58,586 nucleotides of DNA from Halobacillus faecis (GTDB taxonomy: Bacteria; Bacillota; Bacilli; Bacillales; Halobacillaceae). The notes below the pieces were generated by a model. It was not told where the DNA came from. It did not search any database and saw only the letters and a list, made by a program, of their open reading frames with translations. Both the position numbers and the translations under genes were made by a program. Positions 45,780 through 53,219 of the stretch are shown piece after piece; position 1 is the stretch's first letter; the number at the start of each line of letters is the position of its first letter. Where the stretch lies: assembly GCF_007991335.1 (NCBI RefSeq), contig NZ_BJYD01000033.1:1-58586 (forward strand). The letters run 5' to 3'.

Positions 45780-46326
45780 ATTGATTTTGTTTAATCGTTT
45801 GATGCTCTTTTTCAAATTCCAATAGTTTCTGCTTTTTATCTAAACCGCCGGCATAACCGACTAACTTGCCGTTACTTCCAATAATCCTATGACAAGGGAC
45901 AATGATGGAAAAGGGGTTTTGGTTCACCGCTCCTCCTACTGCTCGGATTGCTTTTGGAGCATGCATGGAAGAGGCGATATCCTTATATGATCTGGTTTCC
46001 CCGTAAGGGACATGATGGAGAAGCGTCCTCCATACTTGTCGTTGAAAATCAGTGCCGTAGCAGTTCAAAGGCACGTGAAATTCGTTGCGATGTCCTGCAA
46101 AGTAATCGGAAAGTTCTTTTTTCGTTTGTGCTACATATTTGTGTTCGGGGTCATACACCAGTTCGCCTTTGAGGAAATGCTTCTTTTTCCAAGATTGATA
46201 GGTAGTGAGCCGGTCTTCATAATGACCGTAGTCAATTCGGCAGACGCCTTCATCATTCGCTAGAACAGTCATTGGGCCCAAAGGAGTTTCGAATGTGTCA
46301 TAGTATAAGAACGATTGATGGTTCAT
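45778..46326 (-). CDS. ogt: Methylated-DNA--protein-cysteine methyltransferase
   Basis: This 182-residue suicide repair protein transfers the methyl group from O6-methylguanine to its own Cys in IIVPCHRIIGSNG. The Arg finger region (YGETRSYKDIA) and the C-terminal GYAGGLDKKQKLL are intact, behind an N-terminal ribonuclease-like domain. The ATG at 46326 follows AAGGGG; the eight-codon longer reading is unlikely. No Ada-type regulator is fused or adjacent. Confidence 0.93.
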   Translation of the reverse strand: MNHQSFLYYDTFETPLGPMTVLANDEGVCRIDYGHYEDRLTTYQSWKKKHFLKGELVYDPEHKYVAQTKKELSDYFAGHRNEFHVPLNCYGTDFQRQVWRTLLHHVPYGETRSYKDIASSMHAPKAIRAVGGAVNQNPFSIIVPCHRIIGSNGKLVGYAGGLDKKQKLLEFEKEHQTIKQNQ

Positions 46327-46398
46327 ATTCAACCCCTTCTTCTTTAACATTTTTTTCTATTATACAAGAGCTTTCTTATATTGAAAAGGTACATTTGG

Positions 46399-47532
46399 TT
46401 ACTGTTCTTGAAATTGGACGCCCTTTTCCATTTCATAAAGCACTTGTTCATCCTCTTCTTTTCCCATCGCTTCTTCGATGGCTGCAAAACATTCCGGTTT
46501 GCCAATCTTCCCAAGCCCCCAGGCTGCTGTTCCACGAATGACAGGTCGTGGGTCTTCCTTCATTAATCGAATCAACTCATCGATTGCCGTCTCGTCACGA
46601 TAATGCGCAAGAGCGAGAATCGCGTTTCTTTGAATCGGTTTCTTCCCACGCCATGACCCTGAAATAAAACCGAACTTCTCTTTGAATTGACGGTTTGAAA
46701 TGGATAACAGTGGGGTCAACTTAGGTTTGACGATTTCCGGATCTGGTTCAAATTCTTCATGATTATGAAAATCCTTCTTCCGGTTTTTAGGGCAAACGGT
46801 CTGGCACGTATCACAGCCATATAATCGGTTTCCGATTTTCGTGCGGAACTCATCCGGAAGGAATCCTTTCGTCTGAGTTAAAAACGCAATGCATCGATTA
46901 GCATTCAATTGACCGCCCTGGACGAGTGCATCCGTCGGGCACGCATCAACACAAATGTTGCAGTCTCCGCAACTGTCATCGACCGGTTCATCCGGGGCAA
47001 AGGGGATGTTCGTTACCAGCTCTCCAAGATATACATATGAACCAAATTCAGGAGTGATCACGGCACAATTTTTCCCACTAAAACCGATGCCCGCCCGCTC
47101 AGCTACCGCGCGGTCTGAAAGCTCTCCCGTATCGACCATGGACTTCAATTCCACCTCTGGGAATTTTTCTTGTATGAAGGCTCCCAAACGGTGGAGGCGA
47201 TCACGAAGAACATCATGATAATCCTGTCCCCAGGAAGCTCGGCAGAAGATCCCACGCCGCTCGCCTTTTTTACTTTTAGGGGCATCGTGCATTTTTGAAG
47301 GATAAGCCAGGGCGATAGAAATGATGGATTGAGCACCGGGAAGCAGCCGACCGGGCTCCGTCCTCTCTTGCACAGACCCTTTTTCAAAGCCGGACTGATA
47401 ACCAAGTTCCTGCTGACGTTTCAGTCGCGCTTTTAACTCACCAAAAACATCGGCAGAAGCAAACCCGATTTTATCAATTCCAATTTCTTTACTATATGCA
47501 ATGACTTCCTCTTTGAATTGATGAAAATCCAC
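46399..47532 (-). CDS. queG: Epoxyqueuosine reductase QueG
   Basis: QueG carries out the last step of queuosine synthesis in tRNA, using cobalamin and two [4Fe-4S] clusters. The 377-residue protein has the reductive-dehalogenase-like N-terminal domain, the ferredoxin cysteines CGDCNICVDACP and CDTCQTVCP, and C-terminal HEAT-like repeats (IQRNAILALAHYRD, IRGTAAWGLGKIG) that contact tRNA. Length is normal for the family. It is the last gene before ogt on the same strand, 72 bp away, and may share a transcript with the ABC-ATPase gene 17 bp upstream. Confidence 0.95.
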   Translation of the reverse strand: MDFHQFKEEVIAYSKEIGIDKIGFASADVFGELKARLKRQQELGYQSGFEKGSVQERTEPGRLLPGAQSIISIALAYPSKMHDAPKSKKGERRGIFCRASWGQDYHDVLRDRLHRLGAFIQEKFPEVELKSMVDTGELSDRAVAERAGIGFSGKNCAVITPEFGSYVYLGELVTNIPFAPDEPVDDSCGDCNICVDACPTDALVQGGQLNANRCIAFLTQTKGFLPDEFRTKIGNRLYGCDTCQTVCPKNRKKDFHNHEEFEPDPEIVKPKLTPLLSISNRQFKEKFGFISGSWRGKKPIQRNAILALAHYRDETAIDELIRLMKEDPRPVIRGTAAWGLGKIGKPECFAAIEEAMGKEEDEQVLYEMEKGVQFQEQ

Positions 47533-47549
47533 CCTGACGCACCTCCCTT

Positions 47550-49262
47550 CTATCTTAAATCTTTCACTTTCGCTGTCCGGATCCGGTTCAGTGTAGCTGC
47601 AATTTCAAAACGTCTCGGTCTAGCCAGCTCTCCTGGATGCTGGTCTTTGAACGGGGCAAAGGAAGCGAGCCCTTCTTGATCCAATTGATGTTCAATCGTA
47701 TCCAGTAGTTCATGAAGAGAATTTCCACGCTTCAGCACGCCTTTTTTATCTAAATGAAGCAGGATATCAGCAATCATCCTTGTCTGAGATGCATCTACAA
47801 GCTGTTCCACATGATTGAGCGCGATGTCTTCAGGCCCCATTAAAATTTTATGCATTCCTTTGGCCTGGACCTTTTCTTTCTTTCCTTTACGAGTTTGTAA
47901 GCTTTGAGGTAAGAAGGAACGTTTCGGCACAGCTCCAAAAGCATCATCATCCGATTCCATGCGGCCATTTGGGTACTTACTTGCGATTTGTTTCGCTTTT
48001 TCCGTAACATTATGAGGAATATACTGATCCATCATGATGACCTCATCAGCAACTTGAAAGTAATCCCCAGAACCACCCATAACAAGAATTGTAGAGACTT
48101 CCAATTCATCGCGCATCTGTTTAATTTTATCAATGAAAGGGGTAATCGGCTCTTTCTCTTTCACAACAAGCTCCTGCATGCGCTCATCTCGAATCATAAA
48201 GTTCGTAGCACTCGTATCTTCATCAATCAGAAGACTGGATGCCCCTGCTTCTAAAGCTTCCACTACGTTCGCGGCTTGTGAGGTACTGCCACTGGCATTT
48301 TCCGTTGAGAATCTTGTCGTATCTGTTCCATGGGGAAGGTTTTTAATAAATGGAGAAATGTCCACTGTCGATACTTGACGTCCATCTTCCGCTCTTACTT
48401 TTACTGCAGAAGGATCGGTCAGCACATATTCACGCCCATCCCCTTCTACATGAGGATACACGCCACGCTCCATCGCGTTCAACAGGGTACTTTTACCATG
48501 ATAACCACCGCCAACGATTAACACAATTCCACGCTTCAATGCCATTCCTGTAATAGGCTCTTCTCTGTGAGGAAGATCAATCGCTACCCGGTTTGTCTCA
48601 GGGCTTTCAAACGGTACAGCCTCCCGCATCGGTCTCTGGCTGATGCCGCTCTCTCGCGGAAGAATGGAACCATCAGCCACAAATGAGATCCAACCATTTT
48701 TCTTCATTTCAGCAAGGATTGTTTCATGTTGATCTGCGAGTTGGCATACCGAATCAATTTCTTTATCTTTTATAGCAAAAACAGACTGGTTCATGATTTC
48801 TGGAAGAATGGAAAAGAAAAGCTTTTCGGCTTGTTTCCCATTGATCTGTCTACCATTAGCCGGCAGGCCTACCGTTAGACAAACGGTCACATCCTCGGCG
48901 TTTAAAGAAACCGACGTCCGTTCCAAAATTTCCTGTCCTGGTTGATCGATCGCAATCATACCACTTTTCCCTGAACCTTTCACACTGGTTTGAGTCTTAT
49001 TAATGGTTTTCGCAACTGCTCTCGTAATCCTGTCCTCTGCATAGTATTTCCTGCGCGCATCTTTTTTCCACTCTAGAGAAGTTTCCCGTTCAGAATTCGG
49101 AATACGGATGCGTATTTTAGAAGGAGCCGCAAAAGGGTCTCCTTGAACATAGTCAATCATCAAGTCATATCTCTCGAATGAATACGTTCCTTGAATTTGT
49201 TTATAAGCCTTGTAGCTTTTACCATCGATTTGTTTCAAATGCTGCTGCAATTTTTTCATCAT
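47550..49262 (-). CDS. ABC-class P-loop ATPase of the COG3044/DUF2791 type
   Basis: This 570-residue cytosolic protein has an N-terminal domain rich in basic residues (about 1-230), then an ABC-type nucleotide-binding fold with Walker A GGGYHGKSTLL, a STENASGSTSQAANVVEAL segment in the position of the ABC signature, and a Walker B-like ASSLLIDEDTSATNFMIRD. No membrane segment is present. Relatives of this family include a trypanosome RNA-editing factor with an RNA-binding pore, so nucleic-acid binding is plausible, but the bacterial role is unknown. The ATG at 49262 is chosen because GGGAGG precedes it; an earlier start lacks this. Confidence 0.8.
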   Translation of the reverse strand: MMKKLQQHLKQIDGKSYKAYKQIQGTYSFERYDLMIDYVQGDPFAAPSKIRIRIPNSERETSLEWKKDARRKYYAEDRITRAVAKTINKTQTSVKGSGKSGMIAIDQPGQEILERTSVSLNAEDVTVCLTVGLPANGRQINGKQAEKLFFSILPEIMNQSVFAIKDKEIDSVCQLADQHETILAEMKKNGWISFVADGSILPRESGISQRPMREAVPFESPETNRVAIDLPHREEPITGMALKRGIVLIVGGGYHGKSTLLNAMERGVYPHVEGDGREYVLTDPSAVKVRAEDGRQVSTVDISPFIKNLPHGTDTTRFSTENASGSTSQAANVVEALEAGASSLLIDEDTSATNFMIRDERMQELVVKEKEPITPFIDKIKQMRDELEVSTILVMGGSGDYFQVADEVIMMDQYIPHNVTEKAKQIASKYPNGRMESDDDAFGAVPKRSFLPQSLQTRKGKKEKVQAKGMHKILMGPEDIALNHVEQLVDASQTRMIADILLHLDKKGVLKRGNSLHELLDTIEHQLDQEGLASFAPFKDQHPGELARPRRFEIAATLNRIRTAKVKDLR

Positions 49263-49390
49263 GGATTCCTCCCTCAAACGAATAGGTCTATTATAGGGTT
49301 TATCCAATTTTCATCAATAAAAAACGCAATGCTTCGTTACCCATTTAACGAAACACTGCGTTGGTTCACATAAGTATAAAATAATAGCAT

Positions 49391-49464
49391 TGGAGCGGGT
49401 GAAGGGAATCGAACCCTCGTCATCAGCTTGGAAGGCTGAGGTTTTACCATTAAACTACACCCGC
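49391..49464 (-). tRNA. tRNA-Gly (anticodon UCC)
   Basis: Acceptor arms GCGGGTG and CACCCGC pair; the T-arm contains GGTTCGATTCC; the anticodon loop CTTCCAA gives UCC. CCA is encoded at 49391-49393. A truncated second copy lies 155 bp upstream in the same orientation. Confidence 0.93.
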
Positions 49465-49588
49465 GTAAATTAAAATCATTATTCTTGTTTTGCTCAGGTC
49501 CAATCATGCCCCTTCCTCTTCTTGGTTATTCAAGGAAGGAAGATCCGTCGGGGCAACTCGTAGCTTATTCGGTTGAAGCTCAGCTCGT

Positions 49589-49635
49589 GGCTGAGGTTTT
49601 ACCATTAAACTATACCCGCATAAATTAAAATCATT
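49589..49635 (-). pseudogene. Partial tRNA-Gly(UCC) copy: 5' half and upstream flank only
   Basis: These 47 bases match 49434-49480 with two differences, covering the acceptor 5' strand, D-arm, start of the anticodon arm, and 15 bp before the tRNA. The anticodon stem is retained (CAGC/GCTG) but its loop is shortened to CACGA, and no T-arm or 3' acceptor strand follows. It cannot make a normal tRNA. Confidence 0.8.
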
Positions 49636-49860
49636 GTTGAGGTTCATTCCTCATCCGAGTTGTTCGGACAACTCTTATCGTTTACATTTGTAATCATAAC
49701 ATTCGAAATCTAGCGACGCAACATGAAATTTACGATTTTTTGTCGAAAATTAACTTCACCTTTACTTTAACAGTTTAATATATAGGTTTTCATATAGGAT
49801 TCCAATAAAAGGCTGTTTCTAAACCCTAGCTCGTTCTTCCCGGTAATCTCCCTTATCCAT

Positions 49861-49935
49861 GAAGCTTTGGTATGTGGAATGGGCGCAGAGGAATGACTCG
49901 CTCCGCCTCCCACTCTACACAAAGCCTAAAGTTTC
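49861..49935. repeat. Long imperfect inverted repeat in a gene-poor region
   Basis: GAAGCTTTGGTATGTGGAAT and the next bases (49861-49883) pair imperfectly with 49909-49935; the loop contains GGCGGAG-like pairing. It lies in the ~370-bp stretch 49636-50011, where I find no gene. It may be a decayed copy of a hairpin-type intergenic repeat. Confidence 0.4.
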
Positions 49936-50011
49936 CAAATACACCTTCCAGAAAAGTTAACCATTAAAGATTCATACCTCTCCCAAAACCGTATCAACGA
50001 TCTTTAGTGTT

Positions 50012-50122
50012 TCAACTTTTCTTAGACTGATACACATAGATCATGGAGAACACTAGAAAAGCGATGAGGTGGATAGAGTCGATGAACAGTTTGAAGAGAT
50101 CAACTAACGTAGTGGAATCCAT
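50012..50122 (-). CDS. Possible 36-residue membrane peptide
   Basis: An ATG seven bases after GGGGGTG opens a 36-codon frame with one hydrophobic helix (LIAFLVFSMIYVY) and a basic end QSKKS. Size and layout resemble small Bacillus type I toxins such as BsrG, but no antisense RNA, clear promoter or terminator is visible, and it has no recognised homologue. It could be a chance frame. The following ~270 bp up to the next gene appear empty apart from a terminator. Confidence 0.35.
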   Translation of the reverse strand: MDSTTLVDLFKLFIDSIHLIAFLVFSMIYVYQSKKS

Positions 50123-50346
50123 AGGTTTCACCCCCAACAAGCATTTTAGCTGTGGTTCTGCTAAACATGTTGCTGTAAACAATAGAGCAATTTGAGTGAG
50201 TGAACTATTTTTTAAGAGATAGTGAGAAGAAGCTTTCCCTTATGGTTCCTCGTAATCTTATTTTTATACGATGCAGACATCAACATTTAAAAATAAGCAA
50301 ATACTACGAATGCCATCCTTCCTTATCCTTTTCTTCAACGTAAAAA

Positions 50347-50373
50347 GAAACCGAGATGCAGCACCTCGGTTTC
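50347..50373 (-). terminator. Terminator of the 150-residue protein gene
   Basis: GAAACCGAG (50347-50355) pairs with CTCGGTTTC (50365-50373). TTTTTA follows on the minus strand. Confidence 0.85.
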
Positions 50374-50398
50374 CTGAATATATAAATCTATTTTCCTT

Positions 50399-50851
50399 TT
50401 ATAAAATCACCGTACTCTTCAATGCAGCGATTAAATGTTCAAAGTCTTCATCAACTTGCCTACGAACATCGTCCCGTTTGTAATCTTTGTTTTGTTCTTT
50501 AGAGTTTTCTGGTTCAATCAAAAGTGTACGTCCCTCCATAAAGGTGATTTCGATCTTACGTGGAGGAGTGTTTTCAGACAAACTGTAGTCTTCAAAGTAT
50601 TCTTTCATAGAAATAATACGATCTGTAAACAAGGTTTCTTTTTTCAAAGCCATGTCCTGGGAAAGGCTGAGCACCGTTAACGTCCGATCATTACGATTCA
50701 CAATAAACAGTTGTTGTTGGTCAGAATCGATGACCTCTAACAAACGGTATTGATCTGATTCAAATACCTCTTCCGTAAACTCAAGAATTGCCGCCGTCTT
50801 CAAATGACTTAACTCTTCCGTACCCAATCTTTCTTTTAGATGAGTGGACAT
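50399..50851 (-). CDS. Conserved-looking cytosolic protein of unknown function
   Basis: This is a 150-residue soluble protein without signal peptide or membrane helix. The pattern is a helical start, a strand-rich centre (LFIVNRNDRTLTVLSL, KIEITFMEGRTLLIEP) and a charged C-terminal helix. I recognise no family. GGAGG precedes the ATG, and the gene is monocistronic with its own terminator, which supports it being real. Confidence 0.65.
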   Translation of the reverse strand: MSTHLKERLGTEELSHLKTAAILEFTEEVFESDQYRLLEVIDSDQQQLFIVNRNDRTLTVLSLSQDMALKKETLFTDRIISMKEYFEDYSLSENTPPRKIEITFMEGRTLLIEPENSKEQNKDYKRDDVRRQVDEDFEHLIAALKSTVIL

Positions 50852-51032
50852 GTATGAGTGACCTCCTTAATAATTTGTTCATTCTACTCATCCCCTTTAC
50901 CTTGTATGTAAAAACATAAAATGAGAAAAATAAACAATTTTTACCATAACGAAAAAGGGGGTGGGGTTCCGAAGGGCTGATTCATTCGACAAACCCTCCC
51001 TTTTTCTACATTTTTAGATAAAGAATACAAAT

Positions 51033-51083
51033 AAAAGGACACCCACTCCTCATCTATATTTTAAATAAGAGGGGCATCCTTCT
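51033..51083 (-). terminator. Probable terminator of the 174-residue protein gene
   Basis: AAGGA and GGATGCCCCTCTT-type segments pair imperfectly with AGAGG/GTCCTT arms, and TTTTATTT follows on the minus strand. A second A/T-flanked hairpin near 50949-51007 may act as backup. Confidence 0.5.
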
Positions 51084-51093
51084 CCGTTCGTTA

Positions 51094-51618
51094 TTACAGA
51101 CGCTCAGAAAGAGCTCTAAATGATTCTACCGCTTCTTTGTAATAAGTAAACTGGCGACTTTGAATCGTTTGCTCAAGTTTCTTGAGAGCTGTGGAGGCTA
51201 GTTGTTTTAAATCTTCATGACTGGTCATCTTTATCAGCTTTTTAATCATCACTTGCTTTTCTTTGGTGTCTTCCTCTACTTCCTTCCATTCTTCATCTGT
51301 ATCGATGTGATGTTCTCCTAAGTCACCCTCTACGCCCCGTCCAAGACCATCGATCAATTGTTTCATTTCTTCATTGTCATCCATACTATTCCGAATAGAT
51401 CTGATTGTTCTGGTATCAACAAGTTCTTCTTTCACTACCGCTTCCATTTCTTCAGGCTCTGCTTGATCTATAATCACCGTTTCGTAGGATTGCCGATCAT
51501 CACTTGGCAGGGCTTGGACCTTCACACTCTCTTGTTGATCGACTTCCGTTAGTTGCCACACTCCAAACCCTAGTGCTAGGACACCAAGAATGGAAGTTCC
51601 TTTTACAAACTTACTCAT
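51094..51618 (-). CDS. Exported or membrane-anchored acidic protein of unknown function
   Basis: The 174-residue protein has one N-terminal hydrophobic helix (about 9-24, TSILGVLALGFGVWQL) without a lipobox, then an acidic, largely helical extracytoplasmic region (many Glu/Asp, heptad-like Leu spacing near the end). It could remain membrane-anchored. I recognise no family. It is monocistronic. Confidence 0.6.
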   Translation of the reverse strand: MSKFVKGTSILGVLALGFGVWQLTEVDQQESVKVQALPSDDRQSYETVIIDQAEPEEMEAVVKEELVDTRTIRSIRNSMDDNEEMKQLIDGLGRGVEGDLGEHHIDTDEEWKEVEEDTKEKQVMIKKLIKMTSHEDLKQLASTALKKLEQTIQSRQFTYYKEAVESFRALSERL

Positions 51619-51718
51619 TTTCCATCCCTTTCTCTATCTGATTTTTCTATAATTTTATATTTTCCGACACTTCATTGTAACGTAATTGTAACATTCCATG
51701 AAATAACAGTAAATAAAA

Positions 51719-51747
51719 AAAGAGAAGCTATCTTTAAGCTTCTCTTC
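51719..51747 (-). terminator. Terminator of the TraB-family gene
   Basis: AAGAGAAGCT pairs with AGCTTCTCTT; the preceding A-run is a U-run on the minus strand. Confidence 0.88.
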
Positions 51748-51757
51748 TTGACTCAAT

Positions 51758-52930
51758 TTATAGGTTTTCTAAAAATAACCGAATGACATCTGCACCGCCG
51801 ATGAATGTCCCTAACGAACTTCCGATATTCGCAAGTACAACAACAAGAAGGATTCGAGTCACTTTATTGTTCCAAAATCCTTTGACACTTGTTACATCGT
51901 CAGACAATGTTTCAAAGTCCGCTACATTTGGACGACGGAAGTAGGCTTGTACAATTCCTGCAAACCAGCCTGCTGCAATCAAAGGATTCAATGAAGTAAT
52001 CGGAGCCATGATAAATGCAGACACAATGGCCAAAGGATGCGCAAGGGCTGCGGCTGCTCCTAATGCGGAAAAAGATCCGTTCCAAAGCACCCAGCTTATG
52101 GTTTGTTGTGTACCCGCAGCCGGATTCGAAAAGAAAGTGTAGAGAATGATGGATACAATCAATACCGGGATACTCCACCCAATGATTTTCGGCACCTTTG
52201 ATTTCGGGGGCCTTTGTTTCAGCTTCTTCAAATCGTGTTCTTTATGGATTTCTTCCTTGATTCCAGGTACATGAGCTGCTCCAAGGATTGCGACGATCTT
52301 TTCTCCTGGGGCATCTTTAATTTTCTGTGCAAGGTATTGGTCCCGCTCATCAATGAGTGGTTTCTTCAACTTCGGAAAGTTATCTGTCAAATCCTGGAGC
52401 ATTCCATCCAGCATATCTTGAGATTTCATCTTTTCCAATTCTTCTTCAGAGATTTTATCGTTACTGAAGATGCCATAAAAGATGGACAATAACAGCTTCA
52501 TCTTTCCTCCGAAGCCGATGTTGCCCCATATCCTTGAAAAAGTAATCTGGATATTTCGATCAGCTAGCACAAGCTCTGCTCCGACTTCTTCAGCTGATTC
52601 TATTCCCTGGATCATTTCCTGACCCGCTTGAATACCAAACTGCTTGGCCATTCGACGTTGAAAAGAGGAAATCGCTAAGTTGACGAGCAGCAAAGTCGCT
52701 TTTTTGTTCTTAATGACTTCAAAAATATCTGTGTTCTTCCAACGGTCACCATCTTGGATGGACTGAAATCTTTGTTCATCAAGTTCGACACACACCGAGT
52801 CCGGTCGTTCTTCTTCGATAACCGCTTTGACTTGTTCAGCACTTGCTTTTGAAACGTGAGCGGTGCCCACAAGAACGTATTCCTTATCATCTATATGAAT
52901 TCTCGTAATGTTTTCTTCCAATGCAGACAT
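51758..52930 (-). CDS. TraB/PrgY-type membrane protein
   Basis: This 390-residue protein has an N-terminal TraB domain (about 1-235) with the family's conserved metal-site motifs GTAHVS, SVCVELDEQR and ILGAAHVPGI, then four or five membrane helices in the C-terminal third. TraB/PrgY proteins of enterococci inactivate peptide pheromones at the cell surface, and related Tiki proteins are metalloproteases. Homologues are widespread in bacteria with no pheromone system, so the role here is unknown. It is monocistronic. Confidence 0.85.
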   Translation of the reverse strand: MSALEENITRIHIDDKEYVLVGTAHVSKASAEQVKAVIEEERPDSVCVELDEQRFQSIQDGDRWKNTDIFEVIKNKKATLLLVNLAISSFQRRMAKQFGIQAGQEMIQGIESAEEVGAELVLADRNIQITFSRIWGNIGFGGKMKLLLSIFYGIFSNDKISEEELEKMKSQDMLDGMLQDLTDNFPKLKKPLIDERDQYLAQKIKDAPGEKIVAILGAAHVPGIKEEIHKEHDLKKLKQRPPKSKVPKIIGWSIPVLIVSIILYTFFSNPAAGTQQTISWVLWNGSFSALGAAAALAHPLAIVSAFIMAPITSLNPLIAAGWFAGIVQAYFRRPNVADFETLSDDVTSVKGFWNNKVTRILLVVVLANIGSSLGTFIGGADVIRLFLENL

Positions 52931-53027
52931 CTGAACCTTCCTTTTTTGCTTTCCGTTTATTTGCTCTCCCCTCTCATATTAAACTAGATGAGCCCAAATG
53001 AGAATGCTTTCGACTAAAAACATGTCA

Positions 53028-53056
53028 TTGACAAGCACCTTGAGGAAGGATAGAAT
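53028..53056 (+). promoter_or_regulatory. Sigma-A promoter of the adenine deaminase gene
   Basis: TTGACA (53028-53033) and TAGAAT (53051-53056) are 17 bases apart. Transcription would start near 53063, about 20 bases before the riboswitch aptamer. Confidence 0.8.
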
Positions 53057-53082
53057 CTCCTATAATTATATAAACCAATCCA

Positions 53083-53212
53083 CCTTGCGTATAAATTTGG
53101 AAATAAGGTCCAAATGTCTCTACCGAACCACCGTAAATGGTTTGACTACGAGAGGGATATTCTTATCCTTCTCTTAATATCTGCACACGCGAAGGCTTTA
53201 AAAAGAGGAGGA
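53083..53212 (+). promoter_or_regulatory. Guanine-class purine riboswitch with translational expression platform
   Basis: The aptamer spans 53083-53155. P1 pairs CCTTGCGTA with TACGAGAGG (one mismatch). P2 is ATTTGG/CCAAAT. P3 is CGAACCA/TGGTTTG with the canonical CCGTAAA loop; GTCTCTACC and GACTAC form the core. The base that discriminates guanine from adenine is C (53146), so guanine or hypoxanthine is the expected ligand. Downstream, 53150-53159 can pair with 53164-53173 (disrupting P1), or 53166-53175 can pair with 53203-53212, which covers the ribosome-binding site. No U-run follows. Confidence 0.88.
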
Positions 53213-53219
53213 GTAGAAA

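Noticed and set aside
53028-53066. TTGACA paired with TATAAT at 53061-53066 as the adeC promoter
   Set aside because: The spacing would be 27 bases; TAGAAT at 53051 gives exactly 17.
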